Origin: Mauremys mutica | Taxonomy: Eukaryota; Chordata; Testudines; Geoemydidae | Length of the DNA stretch: 64,000 nucleotides | Assembly (NCBI RefSeq): GCF_020497125.1 | Contig: NC_059080.1 | Coordinates: forward strand, 51,773,563-51,837,562 | Reading direction: 5' to 3' | Shown: in pieces, positions 44,216 through 56,841 of the stretch | Layout: each line of letters starts with the position of its first letter | Numbering within the stretch: position 1 is the first letter of the stretch | Program-made: the position numbers and the translations under genes | The notes under the pieces: generated by a model | What the model was told of the DNA's origin: nothing | What the model saw: the letters and a program-made list of their open reading frames with translations, nothing else | The model's database searches: none

Positions 44216-45654
44216 GTCTCCTCTGAATTTGTTCACTATAAGAGCCACACAACTTGGCATGGCTGGCATAGATCCAGAACTGAGATAAGACCTGCATCCA
44301 GTGTTACAAGTCACAATTAATGCACTTTAGCTGAGGTCATGTGACCCAAAACAGCAGCAAATTCGGCTTGCTGGGACCAGAAATCTGTGGCCAAGATTGA
44401 TTTAAGGTGAGATTTTCAAAGGAGCCAATAGGAGTTGGGGGGTCCAAATCCCATTCAATCCTGGATCCCCTGGCCAAACAAACTTGAAGGAAAAACCGAG
44501 GCCAAATTAATTACTTTGATCAGGATTCAGCAGCTGTTTGGTTGTGGTACTGGTCTCTTGTAATCTGCCTTAAGTCACAGTCAGAGAGAGGAGAGGCCTG
44601 CATGGGAAACCTGGAAGCTGCAAGAGAAAAAATTCTAAAAGCTACGTAGAAAAGCACAATTCTCTTTGCAAATGACTTCTGTGTATAAGTCAGCCAATGG
44701 GCTCAGAACTGAGGTGGAGGGCATCAAGCAGAGTTCTAGACTGGGGACAGTAAAGACTGAGGGCCAGATCCTCCATTGGTGTAATTGAGTGTAGCCTCAT
44801 TCATTTCAGTGGAGGCACAGGAACCTACACCAGCTGAACATCGGGCCAGAGAATCTGCATCTCAAACTCAAATCAGTCAAGAGGACATTGCTCAGAAACA
44901 GCATAAATATAAATATATGGAGGACAGAGCTAGAATAAAGCTAAGTGCAAAGAAGTGATATGCGTTCACACAGAATTAGATCTTCACAATAGAGGACTCA
45001 AAACTTGATTCATAGCTCTCTCCCAAAACTTTTTGCTAATAAACCCTCAAGGGCATTGATAATGAGATTCTAAAATTCCCAGACAAAGAAAAGGCCTTCA
45101 TATTAGCCCGGGAAATGGACTCAATAAGAAACAAAGTGAAAAGGAGAATGTTCTTCTCTGATGCATGTGTAGCCACTCAAGAAGAAGAATGCTGTTCATA
45201 AAAGAGAAGATTTGAAGGAAAATATAATCTCCTGTAAGAGTCAAAGTCCTTTACAGGAGTCTAATTAAATTCTTCCATAATGTAGAGGAAGCAATGTCAT
45301 TCCTGGATCTCTTGGAAAATCAACTGCTGTGTGTGCCCAGCAGACGTCTGTGGCAAAGGAAAAGCAGATGAGAGAATCAGAGCTGAACTCCTGAAAGCTG
45401 TCATATCTCTTTGCCGTTCCCTTGTGGCGGTTATTTAAAGGGCTGTAAAATGCAAATGTCGATGCCGATACAGATAGTTGCCATATTAAAATGTGTTTTA
45501 CATGTTTTATTTACACAATAGGCCTGCTTTGCTGGGATGAGAATAAAGTTATGAGAGGGGAATGGGACCAATTAAAGGAAAAATGAGAGAAATAGAGAAA
45601 ACTTGGATTAGGATGTAAATATACTCTATTTACAGATGTCCCTGCTTTATAGAG
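44216..45654. other. Mostly unclassified DNA with an ancient foldback repeat
   Basis: At 44759-44850 'gagggccagatcctccattgg' pairs imperfectly with 'cctacaccagctgaacatcgg', a short foldback shared with 52524-52608. No gene found elsewhere in this stretch. Confidence 0.4.
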
Positions 45655-45950
45655 CCTTTTTATACATTCTTCTCCTAGTGGCACCTGGAGGCCCCAGCTG
45701 AGATCAGGATCTGATTGTTCTAGATGCTGTACAAACTTATAGCGAGAGATAGGCCCTGCTCCAAATTTCTTGCAGTCTAAATGAACAAGACCGACAAGGT
45801 GGGGGAAGGAAGCAGCGTCCCAATTTATAGATGATGTGAGTTGGCCACCGTCTCACAGCAGCTCTTTAGTAGAATTGGCAACTGAACCTGCTCCTCTGCA
45901 GTCTAGCATAGTCCTGTAACCAGACGACCATCTTATTGTGGACTCCATCA
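45655..45950 (+). repeat. MIR-like amniote SINE
   Basis: 'ccccagctgagatcaggat', 'ctagatgctgtacaaac' and 'gagataggccctgctccaa' followed by a tail with 'gtctcacagcagctc' and 'cctctgcagtctagca' match the order of an amniote MIR-type SINE. Diverged. Confidence 0.6.
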
Positions 45951-46079
45951 CTTACCCCCCACCCTTTTTTTTTTACCTCTTATGAGGGCTCTACCTTCCT
46001 TTCCACTATTGGGTTCCCTTCTACTTAATATACCTCTTGTTTGACTTCCTTTCTAACTTTCCTTCCTCTTCTCCTTCTA

Positions 46080-46985
46080 GCTATAGTTAGTACCTCTATT
46101 TTCTCATCTGCACTCCTCCTTTAATCCCTCCACTTGCTCTGGTGACCCCCATGGATCTCCTGATTTCCCTTGAACCCTCCCTTACTCTTCTCCTTAACCT
46201 TTCACTCCCCTCTGGCTCTTTCCCCTCACAATACAAACATGCTTCAGTCTCTTCCATCTGAAAAAAACCCCAAACACCTTCAATCCCACTCGTCTCTCCA
46301 TCTACCTCCCCATCTTCTCTTTCATCTCTAGGTTCTTTGATTACACTGTTTACAACCGCTGTCTGGAGTTCCTCTCCTCAAATTCCATCCTACATCCTGC
46401 ATGTCAAACATAAACCAGTTATTGTCACTTTCAAGGCCCTTCATGGACTATCTCCACCCCACCTATCATCGCTCATTCACTATCAAGATAACGACTCCCA
46501 ATTGGTTCGTGATGCCAGCCTCCATTGCTCACTTGTTACATTTTCAAACTAGCTCCTTTCTGCTTTCTCCCCTGCTGCCCCTCACACACAGGAAGCACTC
46601 CCCAGAAACATATGCAAAGCTACCTCATTATCCTTTATCAAAACTCTGCTGTGCCACGATGCCTCCAAAAAACTTGGCAATGGTGAAGATGCTGATGTGC
46701 TGAGAGAACAGCCTATCATGCTGATAAATGTGTCACTGTTTCCTTGTACTCCCTGACACCTCCTCGCACAGAGTAAAGTTACCAAGAGCTTTGGGTTGAA
46801 AGAACCCTGGGTAACACCGTCTTGTCTGTATCCATCTGTTGTCACTTGTCCTATACTTAGATTATAAATCTTCCTGGGCAGGGACTGTCCTTTTGTTCTA
46901 TGTTTGCACAGTACCTAGCACAATGGGGTCCTGGTCCATCACTGGAGTTCCTTGGCAATGCGGTATATTCTAATATACACTACTG
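46080..46985 (+). repeat. L2-like LINE 3' end with RT C-terminal trace
   Basis: The frame at 46337-46552 reads PVIVTFKALHGLSPPHLSSL, resembling the C-terminal region of L2-type LINE proteins. About 300 bases later is the typical 3' end ('gggcagggactgtcctttt', 'acagtacctagcacaatgg', 'gtcctggtcca'). The copy is old, with frame changes and no catalytic box preserved. Confidence 0.55.
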
Positions 46986-47829
46986 TTTTCACAGGGCATC
47001 ACCACTTCAAAATGGAAAGCATGGTATCTTGAGATCAGGGGTAACTGTGGAGAACAGCACATGTGCATGGGAAATGAAGGTGAAGATGTGTAAAGAGGGC
47101 AACAAAACCTGTAATATCCTGGCTTATCTCCTTAGATTAGAAGGGAGCTCAGTCCCTTTTACTGTATGTGAAGTAAAACTGAAAGGGGCTATTAAGGGAG
47201 AGTTGTTTGAGAAATGTTTTTAGTTCCCATTATAAATTTTGATGAAAACAAAAAAGTTGTCATCGTTTTCATTGAAAATCTTCTTTAAAGGTTGTTTTGG
47301 TTTTCATACTTTCCTTTCCCACCCTTCCCCCCCAAAAAACAACCCAAATCCAATGTTTTTTCAGGTTTTCATTCTTTTTTACAGAAACCCCAAAATATTA
47401 GTAAAAAAATGTTTTCTCTCAGAAATCTCCATTTTGATGAAAAAGAACATTTTCTGTGGTAAAAGCGTTTCAACCAAAACTTTCCAGCAGCTCTAGATCA
47501 GGGTTCCTACATCTATTCAATCTGATTTACAGGGTTTATGTACCAATGTATAGACATAACTCTTTGAAAATCCTCCAGAGTAAATACAATGGCTTTTAAA
47601 TCAAGGAAAGGTGCTAATTCTATCAGAGGAAGATGCAATTAGATTAGAGGATCCAGTGCTTTTTGTAGCGATTGAACGGACTGTGCTCTATTTAAAGCCT
47701 GGGGAATGGGCAGCATTGGATGGCTATCCATGGATGATCATATGTGTACTGTCTCTTTAAATCCAGAGCAGCATGGTGGAGAAGGGGACCGAGGAAGGTG
47801 CTACAGTGATGCTGGGAGAAAGAGAGAGT
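46986..47829. other. Unclassified DNA with a GAAAATTTTC-type stretch
   Basis: 47205-47500 is A/T-rich with 'tgatgaaaacaaaaaag' and 'tttcattctttttt' motifs like the other such repeats. Nothing else recognised. Confidence 0.4.
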
Positions 47830-49787
47830 ACTTTACAAGAAGTGGAAGCTTGGAAGCTTACAAGAAGTGGAAGATTGGACAAATGACCAGAGAGGAGTAT
47901 AAAAATATTGCTCAGGCATGCAGGAGTGAAATCAGGAAGGCCAAATCACACTTGGAGTTGCAGCTTGCAAGAGATGTTAAGAGTAACAAGAAAGGTTTCT
48001 TCAGGTATATTAGCAACAAGAAGAAGGTCAAGGAAAGCGTGGGCCCCTTACTGAATGGGAGAGGCAACCTAGTTACAGAGGATGTGGAAAAAGCTAATGT
48101 ACTCAATGCTTTTTTGCCTCTGTCTTCACGAACAAGGTCAGCTCCCAGACTACTGCACTGGGCAGCACAGTATGGGGAGGAGGTGACCAGCCCTCTGTGG
48201 AGAAAGAAGTGGTTCAGGTCTAGCTAGAAAAGCTGGATGAGCACAAGTCTATGGGGCCAGATGCACTGCATCTAAGGGTGCTAAAGGAGTTAGCGGATGT
48301 GATTGCAGAGCCATTGGCCATTATCTTTGAAAACTCATGGAGATTGGGGGAGGACCTGGATGACTGGAAAAAGGCTAATGTAGTGCCCATCTTTAAAAAA
48401 GGGAAGAAGGAGGATCTGGGGAACTACAGGCCAGTCAGCCTTGCCTCAGTCCCTGGAAAAATCATGGAGCAGTTCCTCAAGGAAACAATTTTGAAGCACT
48501 TAGAGGAGAGGAAAGTGATCAGGAACCATCAGCATGGATTCATCAAGGACAAGTCATGCCTGGCTAACCAAATTCCCTTCTATGGTGAGACAACTGGCTC
48601 TGTGGATGAGGGGAAAGTAGTGGATGTGTTATTCCTTGACTTTAGCAAAGCTTTTGATACAGTCTCCCACAATATTCTTGCCAGCATGTTAAAGAATTAT
48701 GGGCTAGATGAATGGACTATAAGGTGGATAGAAAGCTGGCTAGATCATCGGGCTCAGTGGGCAGTCATCAATGGCTCCATGTCTAGTTGGCAGCTGGTAA
48801 CAAGCGGAGTGCTCCAAGGGTCTGTTCTGGGGCTGCTTTTGTTCAATATCTTCCTTAATGATCTGGAGGATGGCGTGGATTGCACCCTCAGCAAGTTTGC
48901 AGATGACACTAAACTGAGAGGAGTTGTAGATATGCTGGAGGGTAGGGATAGGATACAGAGAGACCTACCCCAATTAGAGGATTGGGCCAAAAGAAATTTG
49001 ATGAAGTTCAACAAAGACAAGTGCAGAGTCCTGCACTTAGGACAGAAGAATCCCATGCACTGCTACAGACCAGGGACTGAGTGGCTAGGCAGCAGTTCTG
49101 CAGAAAAGGACCTAGGAGTTACAGTGGACGAGAAGCTGGATATAAGTCTAGTGTGCCTTTGTTGCCAAGAACGTTGAAAGCATTTTGGGCTGTATAAGTA
49201 GGGGCATTGCCAGCAGATCGAGGGACATGATCATTCCAATCTATTCGGCATGCTGAGGCCTCATCTGGAGTACTGTGTCCAGTTTTGGGTCCCACACTAC
49301 AAGAAGGATGTGGAAAAATTCAAAAGAGTCCAGCAGAGGGCAACAAAAATGATTAGGGAGCTGGAGCACATGACTTATGAGGAGAGGCTGAGGGAACTGA
49401 GATTGTTTAGTCTGCAGAAGAGAAGAATGAGGGAGGATTTGATAGCTGCTTTCAACTACCTGAAAGGGGGTTCCAAAGAGGATGTATCTAGACTGTTCTC
49501 AGTGGTGGCAGATGACAGAACAAGGAGTAACGGTCTCAAGTTGCAGTGGAGGAGGTTTAGGTTGGATATTAGGAAAAACTTTTTCACTAGGAGGGTGGCG
49601 AAGCACTGGAATGGGTTATCTAGGGAGGTGGTGGAATCTCCTTCCTTGGAGGTTTTTAAGGTCAGGCTTGACAAAGCCCTGGCTGGGATGATTTAGTTGG
49701 GGATTGGTCCTGCGTTGAGCAGGGGGTTGGACTAGATGACCTCCTGAGGTCCCTTCCAACCCTGATATTCTATGATTCTATGATTTT
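47830..49787 (+). mobile_element. CR1 LINE, about 2 kb, 5'-truncated
   Basis: The longest CR1 in the window. It ends with the repeated octamer (attctatgattctatgatt) near 49787. A 19-base segment 'ttacaagaagtggaag' is locally duplicated at 47833-47870, near the 5' edge, possibly a trace of insertion. The 5' half including the endonuclease is missing. Confidence 0.85.
47833..49696 (+). pseudogene. CR1 reverse transcriptase, frameshifted
   Basis: Three open pieces cover the RT: up to 48227 (pre-RT linker, 'YKNIAQACRSEIRKAKSHLE'), 48251-49177 ([58 protein letters not shown]) and 49250-49696 ([15 protein letters not shown] to LDKALAGMI). The catalytic FADD is intact. In the usual GVPQGS motif the Pro is Leu. 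A stop after the first piece and a shift near 49175 break the frame. Confidence 0.85.
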
Positions 49788-51796
49788 TGAAAGTAGCCCT
49801 GTCCATTTCCCCTTCTAAAGAAGTAGCTCTGAGACTGCTCTGGTCCTCCAGTAGCTGCTGCTGCCATCTAATGTCTCCCGGATTTTGGTCTATTTCTATT
49901 TAGTCCATTTTAAGATTAACTGAACTAACTAATCAAGGTGAGGTACCAGTAATATGGAGCACGGCACATTTTCAGTATGATTCTCTATACTCTTAGTATG
50001 TTTTGATTGCTTTTCTTCATTAAACTACTCACACTCATACTTAGGTATTTTTTCCTGAATAGTTACAGATAGTTTGAGTTGACTGAGAACCTATCAAAGT
50101 GTATGAATATTTCAGATTATTCCTTTTAACTTACAGTGTTGTCAGCTCTCACTATTGTATTGCAAATTTTGTGATACTTGCTGTTTATCTTAACCCCATA
50201 GCTCCTAGAGTCATGTGATTATTTGAGACTCTCAGCTTCTATTACAGTTCTCATGGTTGAGGAGAAGAGACTGAAAATGTGACCTGAGTGTGGCCTACAG
50301 ACTGAGAAACCAGAAGACCAAAAAGAACCCAAAGTTGTGTATTATTATTATTTTATTTTAAAAATCTCATGAGTTTTTAAGCCAAACTCATGATTTTTTG
50401 AGGCCCAACTCATCCTTTTTGAGGGCTTTGGATTGGCAGTACTAAGCATATCATACTTCTGTTTATGTTGAATTTCATCTGCTATCATGTTGCCCCTTCA
50501 CCAAGCTTTGTTAGGTCCTTCTGAAGCTCCAGAGCCAATCTGGAGCGGTGGGTGGCGGAGGGCCATTTGGCCTGGCCCTCAAGCTCAAAGGGGGCCTCAA
50601 ATTTAGACACTTGTTAATTTTTTGGCATTTGATAAGTTTCACAACTTGTTTTTATGTGCATCCCTGTCGGACCAAAATGTGACACGCTCTCTCAGCTTAG
50701 AGCTTCAAATTTAAGCAAATAAGAGATGTGATTTGGTTAGAGACTTTTTTTTTGTTAACTGATATCGATTTTGTCATATTAAAGAGTTAAAAATGTTCAT
50801 AAATATTAATTAACATATGTCAATTCTGATGGCACAAGATTAGACCGTGATAAACGTGTCCTCTCAGATCAGCTGATTATATAAACAAACCACTACTAGT
50901 GGCTTGTGCTGGATCAAGTGAGCATTAAAAGGTAGAGAATTGTTACCTTTTAGTGTCTTTATAGTTTTACGTCTAGTTGACTAAGAAATTACATATGTGT
51001 GAGAATTCCTCATTATTATCTTATTATATGGTAGCTAAAAGAGGTGACTGGTTGGTTGGTTGAGCCCTATCTTGGTAGCTTGGGCATCATCATAGGCTTT
51101 TGTAGTCTATAGGCCCAGATTCAAGGTGAAAATTTGTGATGACAATTTTGTACAGTGAGTTTCGTGAGGACACACGTTTGAAATTTTTGGACATTATCTC
51201 TCTGTCTGTATTCATGTCTGGGTTTACTATATATATATGTCATCCTTTTGTCTTGGGACAAGAGTGTTTGAATGGACTCACCATGCTTAATATCAACTGA
51301 CATTGCACGAAAGCTAGATTTTTCCTCAATAATTAGTGCATTTGCACAGGAAAAGACTAGAAAAGCATTTGTTAAATAAAAAAATATTCAAATTATGTCT
51401 CACTCTTTTTTTGGTGCCTTATTTTGTTTTCATGTGTCATCATTTTTTATTTTTATTATGGCTAGGGGCCTCAAAAGCTGGAAGTGGCCTAGGCCTTTCT
51501 GGACCTCTGAGAGGGCCTGCGAAGTTCTAATTAGTCTTAACTAACTTAAATCCACAGATGTTGGCATCTTAATATTAACATTCTTATCCAGAGAGAAAAT
51601 GAACAAATATATTAAATAGCTCCGGTTCTACTACAAATCGTAGTTCACTTTACTGTTAACCTCTTGCCAGGAGAAAAGTAAGCATCTATTCCTAAAGGAT
51701 GAAAGAGCAGATATGTGTCAGGTGTTAATTATGTTGCGTAATGCACAGGTGGAAAGCACACAGGTACTGTGGAGATGGAAACTGTATAAAAATCTT
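49788..51796. other. Unclassified AT-rich DNA
   Basis: Two 'ggggcctcaaa' segments (about 50588 and 51465) with similar surroundings bracket about 0.9 kb and may be ends of an undefined element. No inverted ends or duplications were established. No supported gene. Confidence 0.4.
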
Positions 51797-52190
51797 ATGA
51801 TGGGGTGTATACCCCACACTGGCACTAAATGGGATAGGGGCAGCTGGAGAGCTCAGTTAGGGCTCCTAGTGGCAACTACAGAGTGTGGTAAGCCTAATTC
51901 AAGATGAAACCCAGCTGGGAAGGAGCTGGGGGTTGCTATAAAGGAAAGAAGCATAGATAAGAGGGGAAAGAACAAGGAGTAAGGGAGACAGGGGGGATGG
52001 AACTCTGCAGTCCCTCTTTGGGTAGCTGAGAGGCCTGCAAGGAACAGGAAGACTCTCGCCAGGCTAAAGAAAGATATAAGGGTAGTAGAGGGAAGTGGAA
52101 GCCCTCTAGTTGGCGTTTTGGATCCTCCCTTGAGTAGAGAGATCTGACGAGAGTGTTTTTGTATTGCAGAGGTGGCAACACTAGCTTATT
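51797..52190 (+). repeat. LTR-like repeat fragment
   Basis: It begins tgatggggtgtatacccca, includes a TATA-like gctataaagg near 51935, and continues in purine-rich sequence typical of an LTR R region. The 3' end was not defined. Confidence 0.4.
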
Positions 52191-53264
52191 GGCCCACTAC
52201 CACCATGATATCATGAGAAGATAGGAGTCAGGATCTTCTCTTTCAAGGACCTGTACAGTGGAATTTTATGCCTATTGACATTGGCAGATGCTACCAGTGG
52301 TAGGCACAAGACTGTGTTTTATTACTGGTTTTGGATGCTGTCTGTCTGTGTTTTGTAGTTCTGTATTGTTTTGCTGTTTTTTTTAAATCCCAGACATTGG
52401 TCCCGCTGTGGTACTTACTCTGGCATGTTGCCACTTTATTGCATATTATGGCTTTAGTTTATTTTTTGTTAAAAAGCCCAGAAGCCTTTGGAAATGAGCA
52501 CTGGCAAACAGAAGAATATTAAGGGCCAGATCTTGATCTGGTGCAAAACAACTTCTCTCTGTTGGCCTCAGTGGGGTGATGCTGATTTACACCAGCTGAA
52601 AATCTAACTCATTACTTTTATTCTCTGCTTTTTGTCCCTTCCCTCTGCCTCCATGTCCTTCTAGTTCACTCTTTTCTTATTAACACTTTCTCTCAAATCA
52701 TCCTCTCTAGCTCCCAGCCGCTACCCAAGGCCAACAACCTGCCCCCTGGCAGGCAGACATGCTCAGAGTACCAGATTAATGAAACTGTGACAACTATATG
52801 GGTAATATATATTTTGCTCTGTTTTAGGAAGTCTGGCTAGGGTCTATGGACAGCATTTTCATGAGAAAGAAGCACAGTTACAGTCTAGATGGGGGGAGGG
52901 AGTGTATATCATATTAAAAGGAGCCTTGGAGCTTTACAATATAGAGGAATTAGATTTTATGTTATGCCTTTAATAGCCAATGTGCTATATCTCAACGTGC
53001 TTTACAAACAAAGCAATGAGTTAGATATTGGTAGCTTAGTGACTGTGTAGGAAAATTCGACAGCCATTGTATGCTTAGCCATATTTCACAGAGCCTTGGA
53101 ATTAAGCATTTGTTTTTATTGAGGGGATATATTGGTCAGGATATCTGGAATAGCCCCTGGGTGGTTGTTGTATTGCCATGGGATCTTTAACTTAGTCCTT
53201 GTCAGTTACTTGAGGTGTGTGAAAGGGACATTGGTCAAATAACTGCTCCTTGACGATCATGGGA
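52191..53264. other. Unclassified DNA with an ancient foldback repeat
   Basis: At 52524-52608, 'gggccagatcttgatctgg' and 'tttacaccagctgaaaatc' form an imperfect foldback of the kind at 44759-44850. The remainder is unrecognised. Confidence 0.4.
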
Positions 53265-53680
53265 ATTGCCAAACTGCATCAGAATTGAGGTCCATCTAGC
53301 CCAGTTTCTAGTCCAGGGGTTCTTAAACTGGGGGTCAGGACCCATCAGGGGGCTGTGAGGCTCTTACATGGGGGATTGCGAGCTGTCAGCCTCCATCCCA
53401 AACCCTGCTTTGCCGCCAGCATTTATAATTGTGTTAAATATATGTAAAAGTATTTTTAATTGATGAGGAGGGGGTCTCACTCAGAGGCTTGCTATATGAA
53501 AGGGGTCACCAGTAGAAAAGTTTGAGAATCACCGATCTAGCTTCTGATGGTGACAAGTATTAGGTGCTTCAGAGGAAGGTGCCTCTGCAGTAGTCAGTTA
53601 TGGGATAAGGTGTTCCCAAGGAAAGTTTCTTTCTAACCTCCAATAGTTAGGTTGGCTTTTGCGTCCCCTTTCCTAGAGCT
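53265..53680 (-). repeat. CR1-like relic split by a hAT-type MITE
   Basis: 'gaggtccatctagcccag' on the left and 'gatggtgacaagtattagg' then 'ggtgcctctgcagtagtc' on the right are colinear with the complement of older CR1-type 3' regions (compare 40500-40566). Highly diverged. Confidence 0.45.
53314..53534 (-). mobile_element. hAT-type MITE, family M1 copy 3, inverted
   Basis: Reverse orientation of the 27426 and 39905 copies: it begins caggggttcttaaactggg and ends tttgagaatcaccg. Flanking ttctagtc and atctagct share 'tctag'. The copy is more diverged than the other two, and its duplication is decayed. Confidence 0.75.
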
Positions 53681-54133
53681 TCATTGCAATGATATTTCTC
53701 GGTTGCAGCTCAGGTGCTGCAACAGGACTTGAATTAATCAAATATGAATATGTTTCCCCAAGAAACAACTTGGGAAAAAATCAGATCTGAGTTGATATGG
53801 TCCCCAAAAGTGGCACATCATCTGTATCTCTCTTACCCTGCTATTGCACGCAATGAAGAACAGCTGGATTCCTCTCTGTTATAAACTTGTATCATGCGTG
53901 TGTTGAATCATGTTTAGAAAGTTTCCCACAATTTTTAAAATTTTATTAATTTTTTAAAATTATTTTTGGAAAACTGCAGAGAATTTTTTGTAATGGTCCA
54001 AATAGCTATCTTAGGGTATGTCTACACTATGAAATTAGGTCGATTTAATAGAAGTCGATTTTTTAGAAATCGATTTGATACAGTCGATTGTGTGTGTCCC
54101 CACTAAGTGCATTAAGTTGGTGGTGTGCGTCCA

Positions 54134-54833
54134 TGTAGCAGGGTGAACCCCTGCTCCGGCCCTGAAGGGGTTAAAAACAGCCCTGGGAAGGGGCCGAGGC
54201 TTGAGAAGACAGCCTTTAGGCTGGGCTGATTGGGGAAGTGGTTGCAGCTGGGGCCACTCCCCAAACTGAGCAACAGGGCCTTATAAAAAAGCCAGGGAAG
54301 CCAGAAGAAGACAGTCTCTCTCTGCCTTCAGAGAGAGAAGGGCCTAGCTGCAGGGAGCTTGAGACCAGATACCTGAGTGAAGCAGGGCTGGGGAAAGACT
54401 GAGGAGCTGGGGAGCTCCAGTCTGGAAAGCCCCAGGCTGCGGCCTAGTGAAGGGCTAACAGGTACTGGGGGTTGTAGAGGGCAGCCCAGGAGTAGGCCAA
54501 AGCAGCAGGTCCAAACCCCTTTGCCTGTGATGAGTAGGCTGATACTGCAGTCTGCCCCAGAGTGTGGGGCTAGACAATGACTGGCAGTAGCCAATACTGA
54601 GGCAAGGTGGGGATAGAGGGTGGGGGTTCCCCAAGAAGGGGAGACCCAGAGAGAAGGGGGTTACTGCCAGGGGCAGCACCCCATGTAAGAGGGCACCGGG
54701 TCCAGGGAGGGACATGCGGGGCCTGAGGAAAGGTGGATCACCAGCCTGCAGAGGGCGCTCCGAACACTGGACTGAGCTAATTCCTGGAGTCACCAGCAGG
54801 AGGCGCCGCAGGGGTGAGTCCGACCCTGTTACA
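54134..54833 (+). mobile_element. Solo LTR, 700 bp, exact 5-bp duplication
   Basis: It starts tgtagcagggt and ends accctgttaca, an imperfect inverted TG...CA pair. The 5-bp target duplication gtcca lies at 54129-54133 and 54834-54838. A TATA-like ttataaaa lies at 54281-54288. The uninterrupted target gcgtccac can be read in the related Harbinger copies at 59523 and 61544. One LTR without internal genes implies recombination between the two LTRs of a former provirus or retroelement. Confidence 0.85.
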
Positions 54834-54990
54834 GTCCACAATACCAAGGCTAGCGTCGACTTTCGGAGCGTTGCACTGTAGTAGCTATCCCACAGTTCTC
54901 GCAGTCTCCGCCGCCCATTGGAATTCTGGGTTAAGCTCCCAATGCCTGATGGGGCAAAAACATTGTTGCGTGTGGTTCTGGGTACATGTC

Positions 54991-56296
54991 ATAGAATCAT
55001 AGAATCTCAGGGTTGGAAGGGACCTCAGGAGGTCATCTAGTCCAACCCCCTGCTCAGAGCAGGACCAAACCCAACTAAATCATCCCAGCCAGGGCTTTGT
55101 CAAGCCTGACCTTAAAAACTTCTAAGGAAGGAGATTCCACCACCTCCCTAGGTAACCCATTCCAGTTCTTCACCACCCTACTAGTGAAAAAGTTTTTCCT
55201 AATGTCCAACCTAAACCTCCCCGTCTGCAACTTGAGACCATTACTCCTTGTTCTGTCATCTGACACCACTGAGAACAGTCTAGATGCATTCTCTTTGGAA
55301 CCCCCTTTCAGGTAGTTGAAAGCAGCTATCAAATCCCCCCTCATTCTTCTCTTCTGCAGGCTAAACAATCCCAGTTCCCTCAGCCTCTCCTCATAAGTCA
55401 TGTGCTCCAGCCCCCTAATCATTTTTGTTGCCCTCCGCTGGACTCTCTCCAATTTATCCACATCCTTCTTGTAGTGTGGGGCCCAAAACTGGACACAGTA
55501 CTCCAAATGAGGCCTCACCAGTGCTGAACAGAGGGGAATGATCACATCCCTCGATCTGCTGGAAATGCCCCTACTTATACAACCCAAAATGCCATTAGCC
55601 TTCTTGGCAACAAGGGCACACTGTTGACTCATATTCAGCTTTTCGTCCACCGTAACCCCTAGGTCCTTTTCTGCAGAACTGCTGCCCAGCCATTCGGTCC
55701 CTAGTCTGTAGCAGTGCATGGGCTTCTTCCGTCCTAAGTGCAGGACTCTGCACTTGTCCTTGTTGAACCTCATCATATTTCTTTTGGCCCAATCCTCTAA
55801 TTTGTCTAGGTCCCTCTGTATCCTATCCCTACCCTCCAGCGTATCAACCACTCCTCCCAGTTTAGTGTCATCTGCAAACTTGCTAAGGGTGCAGTCCACA
55901 CCATCCTCCAGATCGTTAATGAAGATATTGAACAAAACCGGCCCCAGCACCGACCCTTGGGGCACTCCACTTGATACCGGCTGCCAACTAGACATGGAAC
56001 CATTGATCACTACCTGTTGAGCCCGACCATCTAGCCAGTTTTCTATCCACCTTACCGTCCATTCATCCAGCCCACACTTCTTTAACTTGCTGGCAAGAAT
56101 ACTGTGGGAGACTGTATCAAAAGCTTTGCTAAAGTCCAGAAATAGCACATCCACTGCTTTCCCCTCATCCACAGAGCCGGTTATCTCATCATAGAAGGCA
56201 ATTAGGTTAGTCAGGCATGATTTGCCCTTGGTGAATCCATGCTGACTGTTCCTGATCACTTTCCCCTCCTTTAAGTGGTTCAGAATTGTCATCAGG
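54991..56296 (-). mobile_element. CR1 LINE, young copy inside a Harbinger element
   Basis: The minus-strand 3' end is the CR1 octamer repeat at 54991. The 5' truncation point at about 56296 abuts a cctcccttcc-type tract (56297-56325). Nearly identical to 10346-11520 over their shared length by eye. Confidence 0.9.
55075..56296 (-). pseudogene. CR1 reverse transcriptase C-terminal part, uninterrupted
   Basis: About 406 codons of CR1 ORF2 without a stop, from [21 protein letters not shown] through [24 protein letters not shown] and FADDTKLGG to LDKALAGMI. The open frame extends to 56331, but its first dozen residues come from the low-complexity tract outside the element. The endonuclease and N-terminal RT fingers are missing because of 5' truncation, so it is not a functional gene despite the intact catalytic box. 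Confidence 0.85.
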
Positions 56297-56841
56297 CCCC
56301 CCTCCCTCCTTCCCTCCTTCCCTCCAGCCATGAAAGCAACAGCAAAAAATCGTTTCTCGCCTTTTTTCCTGGGTTACCCATGCAGACGACATACCACAGC
56401 AAGCATGGAGCCTGCTCAGCTCACTGTCACCGTATGTCTCCTGGGTGGTGCTGGCAGACGCGGTACTGCAGTGCTACAAAGCAGCATCCCCTTGCCTTGC
56501 CTTGCCTTGCAGACTGTACAATATGACTGCTAGCCGTCGTCGTCATCCTGTGGATGCTCCTGGAAGACCTCAGTTAGGTTGGTCGGGGGCGCCTGGCAGA
56601 CATGGGTGCTCCTGGCCAGGCTCAGGGAAGTCAGTCAGGGGCGCCTAGACAAAAATGGGAATGACTCCAGGTCATTCTCTTCTTTAAGTTTTGTCTAATG
56701 GAGATTCAGTCCTGCCTGGAATATCATGCCAGCTGGAGGCTTCTGCCTCAGGCTGCTCTCCTAGTCAGCAGCACTGCATGGTCGCACCTACCCCAGCCTA
56801 CCCCTTGCTCCCATGGCTCGTGAAGCCTGGACAGTAGTAAG

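Noticed and set aside
54377..54847. Coding frames within 54.3-54.85 kb
   Set aside because: They lie inside the solo LTR and have no recognisable product.
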